From Roridomyces roridus (Eukaryota > Basidiomycota > Agaricomycetes > Agaricales > Mycenaceae): DNA of 64,000 bases. Both the position numbers and the translations under genes were made by a program. The notes under the pieces are model-generated. The model did not search any database and had not been told where the DNA came from. It saw nothing but the letters and a program-made list of their open reading frames with translations. The stretch covers positions 3,968,001 through 4,032,000 of the forward strand of contig JARKIF010000001.1 in assembly GCA_029378245.1 (NCBI GenBank), read 5' to 3'. This document shows, piece after piece, positions 45,360 to 57,435 of this stretch. Position 1 is the first letter of the stretch. Each line of letters begins with the position of its first letter.

Positions 45360-47624
45360 ATGTCTCGAAACTTCTGGGCGATCGCCCCCACCGTTACAGC
45401 TGTGATTACGACCGCCGTCGCTCTCTACTTGGCGCTGGACGACCCTTCTCCGGTACTCGAAACAGCACCTCCAATCGGTGAGTTCTTTGGACAGCTCGGG
45501 GCTTCAGCATATTCATGAGACCTCTAGAACGGATGCGCACCGAGTCGCCCACCACGGAGACTGTGGAGACTGAACCCGCACAATGGGTTCGTCCGAGCCG
45601 CATAGGGCATTCGAGAACACTCGTCTGCGATGGCTGCGGGCGGGATATTCCCGATCTTCTCGCCTGCGAATGCTCTCGATGCGCCGGAATCTATTGTACT
45701 CCAATCTGCCACCACAAGTCCGTCAATATTTACGACCTTTGTGATGCGAAAACTTGGCCGCACTCTGTTCCAACGGGCAGCGAACCTCCGGAGGTTCCTC
45801 CTTCGGAAAAGCTCGAGAAGCGTGGTGGATGGGAGCAGAACATCTCACGGGATGCTTCCCTGCTGGGCCAAGACCCTCTCCGCGACTTGCAATCCACTTG
45901 TGATTGGTGCGAGACGCAGCTCTCCGACGCTCTCACCTACCGCTGTTCCGGCTGTACAGCAAAGTATTGCAGCCAATCTTGTCTACAGCAATCAGCTGAG
46001 GACCATGCCGGATATTGCGCCAAACCTACACCGCGCCCACCTACAACTGCCGATAAGCTGCTGCTTGCGGTATTCAATGATTCGTTCCCGGACGACGAGC
46101 AGACGAACGAGGATTATTTCTTTACGCGCCTCGACCATCCTCAAGACAAAACAATGCTCCTCGGTCTTTATATCGGGATTGTGCAGTACCATGGAGTCAG
46201 CGCGGGAAATCTTCACGACTGGAGGATCGCTGGAACAATGGTGGAAAATATTAAAGCCTTATACGAGGTGAGAGCGATAGTCAACAGTGAAACTGAGCGC
46301 TTAACTTGCGGTATCACAGCGTTTGCCGGCCCAAGGCAGGGGCGGATATTACTCGTGGTTCCTCAAACATCTTGATATATTCGAGCCACGAACCAAGTCG
46401 CTTGTTCCCTTGTCGGTGCAGGCCCGTCATCTGTGCGCCTTCTGCGGTGTCTCTGCCGGTGTACGATGCTCGGGATGCAAGAAAGTTTGGTACTGCGACC
46501 GCATGTGTCAGAAGGATGACTGGAGCAGCCATTTGGTCAACTGCTATCAAGCTGTTGGGCGCCCAGTCACCTCTGCAGATCACCTACGAGCAGCCATTCA
46601 TCGTCGAAGGCTTCCCGATGATCTGGAGATTTTATCTGACTACGGGTTCACCCGTGTTAATGAGGAGGGCCAAGTGCAGTTGCAGGGGATCTATTACATC
46701 GTTTTTGACGAAGGAGTCCGCCCACGCGAGCTTCTCCGGTGGCAACGCACGGGCAACCTCTATGAAGAATTGGAAACATTCTTCAATCGCCTTGAAAATT
46801 GGGAGACGTACCCGATCATAACTTGGTTTCGGGCCAACCGCTATGCGTTCGATCTCACCATGCCGGTTCCCGAACACGCCACTTCGGGTCTTGCAGAGGT
46901 CACGCAGGCAGCCATCGCGTTGTGGAAACGTGTGGGCGACTTCCCATCCCAAGATCTTGATGAGATTTTTGGCTACATTGCGGATCAATGGCCGGAGGAA
47001 AAGGCAGCCGTTTTTCGCTTCCTCTCTGTTGAGATGTGCTACCCACTGCGACCAGGGATCACAGACTGGGTTCACTTTGGATTCTGTGCGTGCCACGACC
47101 AATACGAGGAAATGTTCCTTGCCCAGACATACCGCATGCTATCCCAACGATGCTCGTTCGACGATTTTGTCACCGCATATGGAACTTCAAAGCTAGCGGA
47201 ACTCTTTGACACCTGTGAACTTCATGGGCGGCGAATCGTCCATCCATATCTTGAGGACGTCTTGTCCGGATCTCCTAGTGCTTTAAAATCGGTCCGGGAA
47301 TTGAAGCGCCATGTGCTGGACGTGGATGCCACCCGTGCTGACTTGAACCCATCGGTGCTAGTCGACTATGGGTTTATTCACTGCGCATCGGAGAGCGAGT
47401 ACCACGACCTGCGAGATCTGTATAGGAATATCTTCCAACGCCGGGGTGCCAATCCGCTCATGCTGCACGAAGCCTGCATCGCGAGGAAGCTGTACGAGTT
47501 TGTCTTGGAATTGTTTCCGGAGTTGGCGAAGAAGAAGAATCGGGCCAAGAAATTCCAGAGGTTGTTGCGAAATGTGTACCAGCTTACGGAGCCTCAGGAA
47601 ATTTCTGGTATTATTGTAGGATAA
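45360..47624 (+). CDS. Membrane-anchored protein with three MYND-type zinc clusters
   Basis: Three exons (45360-45477, 45528-46267, 46320-47624) join in frame. The N-terminus MSRNFWAIAPTVTAVITTAV has a hydrophobic segment at about residues 7-26, probably a membrane anchor. Three zinc clusters follow: CDGCGRDIPDLLACECSRC, a variant; CDWCETQLSDALTYRCSGC...YCSQSC...H...C; and the canonical CAFCGVSAGVRCSGCKKVWY...C...CQKDDWSSH...C. The last 350 residues are helical (RPRELLRWQRTGNL, ALWKRVGDFPSQDLDEIF, LEDVLSGSPSALKSVRELK) and belong to an uncharacterised C-terminal region of fungal MYND proteins. MYND domains usually bind proline-rich partners. The gene is intact; a decayed copy lies 700 bp downstream. 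Confidence 0.85.
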
Positions 47625-48319
47625 GTAGAAGGAAGGGGGGCTGCTTTCGGCCGATTTGTTGTTTAGTGATTTGAACTTGACCGTTGTTTATCTTGTGTTT
47701 GTTCCTCTCTTGCTTTCAACGACCATCTTCATCCGGGCTCTCGTGCTTCATCGCTGTGTATGGTTCATTCTGGTATAGCATTCTCGGGAAAAATCAACAT
47801 TCTCGATAACTGGCAGGCTCAGGCTACAAGTTGTGGTCATTTTTACGACTCGGTCCTCGACTGGAAATCAACTCGGGAGCCTCGACTTTTTTGACCTACA
47901 CTGTGCAGCGGTTTCCTCCGAGATTTTTCGCTTTCGAGTCATCGTACTCAGGTCTTTTCTGGTCCCTTGTTCTCCGCTCTGTGACTGCGGGCACTGAGAT
48001 TCGACTCGAATACTCCTTCTATTCGCGCCGCGCCGTGGATCAAATCAAACTCATCGAAACCTGGCAGTCAAATGTTCCAGGGCTTGTTTATAGGCGCCCA
48101 CCATCCAGCGCTTGAGTTTGGGCTATCTTCGTCCCTGTGAGCCCACGTTTCCACCGCGCACTTTGCAGACACCCTCATCCCCAAAGCCCCACTCGAAGAC
48201 GAACCCCACTCTCGGTGGCCTCAAAGCTGTCGATTCACTCGCAGATGGCAAGTCGTATACTTCAACGAGCGGTTCGCGACTTGGAACTCATAGACATATG
48301 CAGATTCTGGAGCTCCAGA
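47625..48319. other. Spacer between the two MYND copies
   Basis: One plus-strand frame (47831-48115) with no recognised similarity is present. The N-terminal anchor exon and first zinc cluster expected for a full second copy are not found here. Confidence 0.4.
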
Positions 48320-49977
48320 CGCAGTGCAGGAGTGCCAGCAGCAATGCCACTGCTGTGAGGAGACGTTCTCGTCGGCCGTGGCCTCCAAGTGCCCCGGATG
48401 CACACAGACGTATTGCAGTCAACGTTGCCTGAACCAGTCAGCTTACGATCATGCTCGTCGTTGTGCCAATCCGTACAGGCCACTCACGACCGCGGACAAG
48501 CTCGCCAATGTGGTCGGCGATGACATGTTCCCTGAAGATCCTCAAACGAATGAGGATTACTTCTTCACCCGCTTTTCCGATCCCGGGGAAGACGATGCTC
48601 CTCGGTCTTTATATCGGCATCCTGCATTATCTGGACGTCGATCCCAGGAAGCTAAACGAATGGAGGGTCTCTGGAACGATGGTGAAGGAAATCAAGGCTC
48701 TGTACGAGGCGAGGCTGCTTCCTACTCTGCGAATGCGTATGCTTACCATCATCGCAGCCTCACACTCACAGGATATAACGATTGGTTCCTCAAGCATCTC
48801 GATGCATTTGAGCCGCGCACCACGGCTTCGGTTCCTTCGTCGACCCAGATCCATCATTCTTGTGAATGCTGCGGTGTTTCCGCCGCCGTTCGATGCTCCG
48901 CCTGCAAGAAGGTCTGGTATTGTTCCAAGAAATGCCAGAAGGACGACTGGAGCGGCCACCTTGTAGACTGCCATCGGGACGTAGGGCTCCCCGTAACCTC
49001 AGCAGATCATCTGCGAGCAGCAATTTATCGCCGAAAGCTGCCCGGCGATATGGAGATTTTATCAGAGTACGGGTTCACTCGTATTGAAAACGAGGAGGGT
49101 AGAGCACAGTTGCAGGAGGTCTATCGGGTTCTATTTGACGAAGGAATCCGCCCGCGCGAGCTTTTCCGTTGGCAGCGTGCAGGCAATCTTTTCAAAGAAG
49201 TGGACGCACTTCTCAACCGCCTCGAGAGCTCGAAGACCAACAAAATCATGGCTTGGTTCCAGGCACACCGCTACGCATTTGATCCCAATCTTCCCGCTCC
49301 AGACTATAGTGTGCGATTCCAGGATGTCGACAAGTTCAAGGCGTCGGCTGTCAAGCTGTGGGGACAAGTCGGTGACTTTCCGTCGCAGGACTTTGACGAA
49401 ATCTGGCCTATAGCTATGGGGCAATGGCCAGAAGAGAAAGCAACGGTATTCCGCTTTCTCTCTGCTCTCCCCATCGCCTACCCGGGGCCCGACCAAGAGG
49501 ACTGGATTCCTTTCGGATTCTGCGCATGCTACGACGAATCCGAGGAGCAATTCCTATCCGCTTCATACCACATCCTTTGGACCAGGCTTTCCTTTGACGC
49601 CTTTTTTACTGCGTACCGGACCTCCAAGTTGGCAGATCTTTTCGACTCACACGGGCTGCGCGGCAGGCGTCTTATTCATCCGTATCTTGAGGACGTCTTG
49701 TCCGGGTCGCCCACCGGATACAGGTCAGTCTGGCGCTTGAAGCGGCATGTGCTGCACGCCCAGCCAAAGGGGTTTACGAGTTTCAACGTGCTTCCAGCTG
49801 TACAAAAGCGTTCTTGAGCGCCGGGATGTTAGTCCGCTCAAGCTTCACGAAGCTTATGTCTTGGGAAAGCTGTACGCGTTCGTTGTGGGATTGTTTCTCG
49901 AGTTGGGGAAGAAGAAGAATCGGGCGGAGAAGTTTAGGAGGTTGCTGAAAAATATGTACCCGCTTGCAGAAATTTGA
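48320..49977 (+). pseudogene. Decayed second MYND-domain copy
   Basis: Recognisable from CHCCEETFSSAVASKCPGC (second cluster of the upstream protein) through NEDYFFTRF to a canonical CECCGVSAAVRCSACKKVWY cluster and the C-terminal region. Defects are an extra base near 48590 that shifts TMLLGLYIGILHYLDV out of frame, GT changed to GC at the intron donor (GAG|GCGAGG near 48711), and a frame mismatch at the following acceptor. There is also a deletion of about 100 bases with a frameshift near 49785. After it, SVLERRDVSPLKLHEA is in a new frame to 49977. The anchor and first cluster are absent. Confidence 0.75.
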
Positions 49978-50130
49978 AGTATGTAATAGCCTGTACCGTT
50001 CCCTACTTTTCTTTTACCAAAGTTCTAATTTACCGTGCAATCATCAAGTTGCCTAATTTGTACCAAAGCGTTCAGTTGTTGACAATTGTTAGGCCCGGCG
50101 CCGCTTGATCTCTCCTTTCATTTGCTCGAA

Positions 50131-51614
50131 AATGAATTGCTTTCCGTCCTGCCCTGATCTCTTGGAAAGCAACGATGCGCCTCTGGACGCAGAAATTGCG
50201 ATCATTCGCCGCTACATCTCCGAAAGCCAGTCGCGCATGGCTCAATTAAAGGCCCAAATCAACGAGCTGCCCGTGGAGAGGGAGCAAATGCAGTCCGAGT
50301 ACGACGCAATCGCGGAATCCGTTCGGACCCATACCAGAGTTCTATCGCCCGTACGCCGCGTTCCAGTCGAGCTGTGGCTCGAGATCTTTGCGTCCATAAA
50401 GGGCACTCGTCGAATCCAGGGCGAAACGAGGATCTGCCCGCCTTGGAGCTTGGGTTTCATTTGCAGATCGTGGAGAGATGCAGTCCTCTCTACCCCATCT
50501 TTCTGGTCCTCCATCGATCTTCCTCAGCCGATGTCGGGTCGTCCTCTTTTTCACATCCACCCCGGGACATGATCGAAACCCAACTCACTCGTTCGGCCAA
50601 CTTTCCACTCGACATATTTCTTGAGTGGTGGGATGCGGAGGCGAACGAGATGGATGCGCTGGGCATGCTGCTCTCTCACTGCGAACGGTGGAGGACCTTC
50701 TCCGTGCGCATACGGGGATTATCTTCCACTATACTCGGGCGTTTGGAAGACATCACTGGTCGAATTCCTCACCTCAAAAAATTTGAATTCCTTTCTTGCC
50801 GCCGCGAGACAGGGCTCACTGAACGGACGCGACATTTTCTCGCCTCCGGGAAGTTATTCTTACGGATCCCGGCTCTTACAGCGTATCACCACGTCTACGC
50901 ATTCCGTGGGCTCAAATAACGCGTTACCGGGGTAGATGCTCCGGGCATGCTCAACTTGACATCCTGACCGCTGCTCCCAACCTTCTTGGCTGTGGGCTCG
51001 ACTCCCCAGAATCCGAGTCGCGCCCCTCCCTTCACGGACGGGTTGTCGTACATCCTCATCTACGCTGGCTCTGTGTTGGAGCCAGCTTCTTGTTGGACCA
51101 CGTCACTGCTCCGACGCTTCAGGGTCTGGTCCTCGAGGGAATTATGGATCCAGCCCTCCCTTTTGTACAGCGCTCATCGTGCCGACTGCGAAGCCTCGTG
51201 CTCTCAAAGTACAATGAGGCGTCCTCCCAGAGCTCACTCGCTGAGCTCCTCCGAGCTCTACCGAATCTCGAAATACTTATCATCGACACATACAGGACTG
51301 GGGCAAAGTTCATCCGCATGCTTTGCTCCGACTCGCCAGATCTCTGCCCCAATCTCAAGCACTTCGCCTGCTCATGGGACGATTCGCATGACAGCGAATC
51401 CTTTCCGTCCATTTTAGCTATGATAGGATCTCGACACTTGCCAGCAAAGTCTCAGCAGCAGAGGCTCCTCACTCTGCGCCTTCTGTCGATGCTTCATTAT
51501 CCCAGCCGTGATTTGCAGCAACGGATGTTGGCGGATGCATACCCAGAGTTGAATGCTGCAATTCTATCTCGGAAGGATAGGGACACGTTTCTGGGTGGAT
51601 GCTGTTGGATTTGA
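50131..51614 (+). pseudogene. Third-type F-box gene with two frameshifts
   Basis: The start MNCFPSCPDLLESNDAPLDA leads into a coiled coil and the F-box VRRVPVELWLEIFASIK with WSLGFICRSWRDAVLSTPSF. Near 50565 the frame ends after HPGT while the homologous chain continues as DMIETQLTRSANFPLDIFLE one frame away. Near 50905 a second shift leads to PWAQITRYRGRCSGHAQLDI, which runs open to VTAPTLQGLVLEGIMDPALP and the stop at 51612. Both shifts are single-base. It may be a young pseudogene or contain sequencing errors. The layout matches the intact protein at 41371-42969. Confidence 0.65.
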
Positions 51615-51955
51615 GTTGTTACCGAATTGTAGGCACACACATATATATAGATGATTTCTTTCAATAAACCAATAACATGTTGCTACACGATGATGCAAGG
51701 TGCTCGAGGGAAATGCGTCAGATTGCCGAAGATAACACGGTGAGGGAATGTGAAGGAGGAAAGGCAACCAAGGACGCGATTCAGCCAGGCTTGGGTCCCG
51801 CACAGATAGGTGTTTGAACTTCTTCATCTCATTCGCACATGCAACCAGCAATTTTGGATGGTGGGGGTCGAATCCAAAGCGAAGAACGGGCATTGCACTT
51901 CCCTACGGTGTACACCGATTGAGTGGTTGCGCTCGTAACGGCTAGTTCGGGGCTT

Positions 51956-52120
51956 TAATAGAAAGCTTCGGCGGTGTGCAGCTCGAAAAAGGACAATATC
52001 TCGGTGGATGATAGGAAGGGTAAGCTTGTGGAAAACTTCGAGACCAGACAAAAGTGCCTTGTCTTTCCAAGTCGTGATTTCGGGGAGAATCTTGTTGGGA
52101 AGCCAGTCGGTTATGTTCAT
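51956..52120 (-). pseudogene. N-terminal fragment of a fourth-type F-box gene
   Basis: The minus strand reads MNITDWLPNKILPEI, then DKALLSGLEVFHKLTLPIIH and RDIVLF, matching the start of the protein at 21508 (LQWLPNEIIAQI...DKALLCRVSQLFQELALPIL). The match ends after about 55 residues and no continuation was found. Confidence 0.55.
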
Positions 52121-52431
52121 CCAGGATTTATTGGCCCGTGAAGTCCTTCCAGAGAGTCGCGAACAGTGTGGTTTGAAAGAAGGGTGAGTTGATGGCCGAT
52201 CACCTGGATGAGGGACCGCTTTCTGCCCACCATGACCCAGGGTCACCCAACCCGGCACACGACTCCATTCCCCTTCTCGCCGTCGTTCTCGCCGTCGTTC
52301 CTCATTTGCCTACAACTTCCCACGTCGGACTCGGATGTCACTCGGCGTCTACTTTGGAAGCTGTGCGTTGACAAGAAGCGCCGACAACGGGGTCTTGCTC
52401 ATCGTCCACCGTGTTTTCAGTGACCTCGGAT

Positions 52432-55194
52432 GAGCTTCGCCCATCCAAGGTCCGGCTCTTCAAATATTCGCACGGATTCCAAGTTACACTTCAATGAGTT
52501 GGACCGATACCTCGTTGACTATCTCGCCAACGGTATTTGAAGGCAGTCCCTTTCTTGTCCGGCGCTGACCCTCACTCCAGCCTCTCGAAACCCTCGTCCA
52601 GAAAGTCGCCAGAAACTCACTCGGCTTACTATCCAGCAGTGTCACGAGCTTTCCACCGACGTCTATGATGAACTGCGTCGCAGGGAGCATGACAGAGAAT
52701 GTGCGTGTGTCGGACTGTGTTCCACTCCATTCTTTCTCATCGGCCTCCAGTGCCTCATCTCTTAATCCGTGCGGACTTTCATCCAAAGCGGAACCAAGCG
52801 CGACAGAAGCTTGCGACTTTCTCGAAGTCCCGCTTTCAAGATCTCTGCAGCGATGTTCACCATGAGTTAGTTCGCCGCTACCCGAAGTTCCAGGACGACG
52901 TGCGTTGCCTCTCTCTGCATTGGAACGGACCTAATGTGTATATTCTCCCGCCAGGCCTCGAGCGACGAGTCCGATCGCGACTTTTCTCCCGGCCCGAACG
53001 GGCGCATTCTGGCGTTTGACGCTGGGACGGTGGATAGTGGATACGACGCTGACGAAAGCCGATTTCCATCCATGGACAACGAGCAACACAACTTGGGTCA
53101 TTTACCTTTCGACCTCGAGACAGATCTCTACAGCAATCGCCCCCAACTCACGGCCGAGGATATGGAGAAATCTGCCGTGCTTCATCACCGTCCAGATTCG
53201 TTCTGTGCGATGACCGCTTCCGATGATTGTGACACCTCGGGTACCACAGGTCATTCCATTCCACTCCACCACCGCTGACACTCGCCCCAGGTCGCGCTCG
53301 CCGCGTTTCGCTTGATCCCAAACCGGTGGCAAAGGTCGAAGCGACACCTCGCGAAGACGGCAACTTTGAGCTGGATACTTGGTTCAGCAAAGCACTTTCC
53401 ATCGACGATATCCCCACAAGCGCCGTGCCTGACGACACAAGCACCCTTCCCGACTCTGCTCAGCTTCCGGTCGGACTAGATGGCGCTCACGGGCTGGGCG
53501 AAGGACAACAGGATGGCGTCCATTCAGCGTCAAATGCTGGCTCTACGCTCCCATTCTCGCAGTATCTTTCCGAGGCTCGGACAAACGGGGTGGATACTGT
53601 CCAGGCCTTGGGGCCAACACACTGTAAGTACGGAAGCGAGTGGTTCTTGAGCATCCACTGAGCATTCTCATAGTAGCAGAGGCGCATAATGCGGACAGAG
53701 GTGGGCGGTCTGCGCTACTCTTTGCCGACCCTTGACTCGATCCGCTAGATGCCGCTATCCGCGAGCTTGTGAGGCAGCTGGATAGGCTCTTTCACGACGA
53801 TGAAAAGTGGTACACGAGGTTTCTGGATAGCCGGGATGCTTCTGCCCAGTGGCTGCTGGATCTCCTGCAAGACGTGGGTCACTGCCAGAATCATAACGCA
53901 AGTTGCTAATATGTGTAGTTGCTCGACTACGACGCAGATATTCCACCCGCCGACCGACGTAGAATCTTCAAGGCCCTGATCCGGCTTTCCGACTACTCGA
54001 AGCTTTATCCCAGATGCTTCACCCTCACAGATCTCGAGCAAGAAAGGCTTGTGGACGGCGGATCCTTCAGCGACGTCTACCAAGGGTACCTCCGCGGCCA
54101 ATGCGTTGCAGTGAAGATGATGAGGGTTTTCGATCAGTCGGATATCGAGACAGTACTCAAGGTTTGAGCTCTTTCCCCCACCTCGGCTATTTATCTGACC
54201 CGCCGAACAGAGCTTTGGTCGAGAAGCGATCATATGGCGCCAGCTGTCGCATCCCAATCTTCTCCCATTCTACGGGCTTTACAAATTCCGTCAGCGCCTT
54301 TGCCTAGTATCGCCGTGGATGGAAAACGGACACATTCAGGGATTCCTTAAGAATCAATCATGTGATACTGACCGTTACCTCTCCTTGGTGAGTCTTTGGG
54401 CCCTCCTGCTCGACTAATCGACTCAGTCAATACTTTTCAGATCCTCGACGTGGCTCGCGGCCTGTTGCACCTCCATGCCAAGGGTATTGCTCATGGGGAT
54501 TTGAAAGGCGTGAGTCGTTTACTTCTGGTGCCTCTCTTCTCTGACCCGTAGATAGGATAACATATTCGTGACTCCTTCGCTGAGGGCATGTATCGCAGAC
54601 TTCGGCCTGTCATCCATCATCACCTCCATGTCATCCTTCCGGTTTACCCTCTCATCCAAAGCCACGAGGGGAGGGACAGTACGCTATCAGGCCCCGGAGC
54701 TGCATGACGGAGGGCATAATGACCTCCGCTCGGATATCTATGGCTTTGCATGCGTTGTCTACGAGGTGCATTCTCCCTGTGTGATGCACCTTCTCACTTA
54801 CACCACCCGTTAGCTCTTGACGGGGAACGCTCCGTTTCCAGAGATGTCGTCTGATGGTGCAGTCATCTTGGCAGTCATGAAAGGCCGTCGACCGTCACGC
54901 CCGCCTTCCTGTTCAGGATCGCCATCGTTGGATGGCCTGTGGGCGTTGCTTCAAGATTGCTGGCACGGGACGCCTGAGCATCGCCCGACGGCTGCCCAGG
55001 TCGTCCAAAGGCTCATCGGTGACGAGATCGGAGCCACTGAGACAGGAATCGGGAAAGACTGGGATGATTCGTTCACGTCTAAATTCCGTCGTCAGCTTTT
55101 GGAGCAGCAGCCCCTGCCTTCTGTCATGCAGTTCCAGAGGATGTTGTTTGGCGCCGGTTCGTCCATTTCACCGACTTTGCTCATCAGCAAATGA
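52432..55194 (+). CDS. Spa2-type SHD repeats joined to a TKL-like protein kinase (kinase 1)
   Basis: The start MSFAHPRSGSSNIRTDSKLH at 52432 is followed by two Spa2/GIT homology (SHD) repeats: RQKLTRLTIQQCHELSTDVY (exon 52581-52700), then RADFHPKRNQARQKLATFSK with RFQDLCSDVHHELVRRY. These repeats tether MAPK pathway proteins at growth sites in Spa2. After about 230 disordered residues, short introns join THLAEAHNADR to AAIRELVRQLDRLFHDDEKW and on into the kinase. Kinase motifs are VDGGSFSDVYQG, VAVKMM (lysine), HGDLKG/DN (catalytic loop), DFGLSS, a YQAPEL block and RSDIYGFACVVYE. The end reads CWHGTPEHRPTAAQVVQRL. All core residues are present, so it could be active. The stop (55192-55194) overlaps a start codon of a Spa2-like C-terminal frame. 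Confidence 0.7.
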
Positions 55195-56032
55195 CGCGAC
55201 AAGTAGAGGCTCGACTGACTCCCGGTGCGGAAAGTGGCGGCGAACTGGAGACTTTCCCTGGCACAAACCTCGCCATTCGCCGCGAGGGCAACACCGTGGT
55301 CAACGAGTTTAACCACGAGGACATGCCCGTCAAGATGCTGCAAGGTGTGCCGGTTTCACTGATTAGTTGACGCCCGTCTCACCCTGATTAGGTGGTATCC
55401 CCGAAGCCCACATCACCGCGTTTTTGCAGGGCATTGACGACTTCGTCGCCGCTACGCGCTCTAGGACGCCGCCGGATCTGTTTACGTCGCTGACAGCGAT
55501 CGTTAACGCAGTGTCCTCCATCCTTGACGACGTGCGGGCGTTTTCGGCGCGTTCACTACGCCACGCGAAGTTGGATGCGTTAACAGCACTCTGTGAGCGT
55601 GTGGAGGAGAACCTGAGTGCAGTGGTTACCGCCCGCACGCAGCTTGCGACGAATACCGGAGTGTCTGTTGGACCGCTCCATGTCAGAACTCGCCTACTGG
55701 CTCAAACGGTTATGGAGATGGGGCAGACCGTAGGCGTCCTTACTCCCCCGGGCCAGTGGATATATGATTGGACGGGATTCAAGGTATGCTTTCCTTTTCG
55801 TCAGTCAGTCGCATCGGGCTCAATGGATGTAAGGAACGAGCTTTACCCCCGCTGTTTCCGGTGCATTCCGGAACACGGTCTTGGCCTCAACAACACAATG
55901 GGCCTGGCGTTCTTTGGCGCTGAGCGTCCCCGTGTAGCACGGGCTGCGGAGGAGGAGTATGACTGTCCATGTGTACTTTTCAATATTTACTTGAAGCTGG
56001 TCGTGTACAATCCACTGGAACTCACCGCATAA
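55191..56032 (+). CDS. Spa2-like C-terminal domain segment
   Basis: Begins at ATG 55191, overlapping the kinase stop as ATGA. Exon 1 (MTRQVEARLTPGAESGGELE...) ends in HEDMPVKMLQ and is spliced to GGIPEAHITAFLQGIDDFVA. RTPPDLFTSLTAIVNAVSSI, LDDVRAFSARSLRHAKLDAL and a TVMEMGQTV helix follow. This is the conserved C-terminal helical region of basidiomycete Spa2 as I remember it. After about residue 170 the sequence leaves the Spa2 pattern and runs through WIYDWTGFK to a stop at 56032. It may be a separate product, or the tail of the SHD-kinase gene through a splice I cannot place, because the frames differ. Confidence 0.5.
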
Positions 56033-56329
56033 TGGTGCAAACCGTCTTTGTGCTGCACCAGACGTACTGCTTACTCGGTACATACTTATCTTACTCGCGG
56101 GCGCGATCAGCAACGCACAAGATGGATATCTTCCTCCTCTCTCCTACATACTTGACGATTCTTCCACTCAACTTACGCCAAGGGTGTCAAATTGGCCCTT
56201 CCACCGTGCATTGCGGCTCGGTGTGAACGGACGCGTCACTGCCAGTGGTCGTACTATCCATGTCCATGGCACCCGATGTCTGTAGGCATCCAACTTCAAT
56301 CTTCTTGCCTCTCCCTCATTCATTTGTCC

Positions 56330-57187
56330 AGCAAAAGGATTCTCACAGGTCTGACTGCATCCTTTACTCCGCCGGAGTCGTCCGTCTCACAATTCGTAGT
56401 AATTGGCGCCGAAAGTCTGCCCAAGCGAGACCTGTTCCGTCTTCCGAGCCCGTTCGCCTTCGTCACCGTCGACTCGGAGCAGAAACATGTCACCAGCGTC
56501 GACGAGGAATCCTTACATCCTCTCTGGAACCAGATCTTTGACTTGTCGATCTCCAATCTCCTCGAGCATGGCATCATACCCACATCTCTGTCAAGGAATC
56601 CTCGGTGCTCGTCGTACAGATCTTTGACAAGGGGAAGCTGAAGACGAGGAAGCAGGGCTTTTCGGTGCGGTCTATGTCAAGATTGGGGAGGTTTTGGATC
56701 TCAGCGTCGATTTCGAGGGTGTGTGATTCGCTCTCAACTCCCCGCCCGTGCATTCAGCTTCTTGCCAGAATTTATGATACTACAATTCGACTAGGGCCCC
56801 AATGCATGGCTCAGCATTTATGTATCGGGTCCACCTCGCGGGTTTCCATTCGTACCGGGCCCTTCCCAGGTGTCTGGCTTTGACGCAGCTCTGGCTGCTT
56901 TGGGGCTGGACGGCCATCCCACCCTGACCTCACTTACTCCCGTCTCTCGTACCGCGTACTCGTGGGTTTTGTTTAGTGGCAACCGTCCACTTCCCCGTGG
57001 TTGGGAGTATCGGACGGTGCCTTCTTCGGGAAAACACTTCTACGTCGAGCACAATGCCGGCACCACGACGTGGACGAGACCATCTTGGAGCACTCCCCAC
57101 CCACTAGAGTCAAGATGGCGAGAGTATTTCAGTCTGGCGGCTAGCGCGGGGAATGCAGCCACCGCCCCGGCGGACCCGTCGCTGTGA
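56330..57187 (+). pseudogene. Rsp5-like C2-WW segment without HECT domain
   Basis: Pieces in order are GVVRLTI, then (frame change) VIGAESLPKRDLFRLPSPFA, VTVDSEQKHVTSVDEESLHP and LWNQIFDLS, which is the C2 domain of Rsp5/Nedd4 ubiquitin ligases. Next come KESSVLVVQIFDKGKLKTRK and, after another shift, GAVYVKIGEVLDLSVDFE. An open stretch then carries AWLSIYVSGPPRG and a WW domain (LPRGWEYRTVPSSGKHFYVE...TTTWTRPSW). The further WW repeats and catalytic HECT domain of a real Rsp5 are missing. It directly precedes kinase 2 in the same orientation. Confidence 0.65.
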
Positions 57188-57435
57188 AGATTCCCGACGT
57201 CATCATTGGCTCTCTGCCCTCAGTGCGGCCGAGCCACTCGTCGTCGACCACGTCTCATCTCATCCAGGCACCAGCTTTAATGGCCGCACTGGCAGTTGGG
57301 ACGACTATTCCTCGTCCCTTTCCCGTCGACAGAGTCGTCTCCGATGAGCATGACCACATTGGCATCTCGGGTATCGGCCTCTCTGTCATCGACAATCGCG
57401 GAAGGTCCTCCAAAGCCATCCGTAGATAGGGCACA

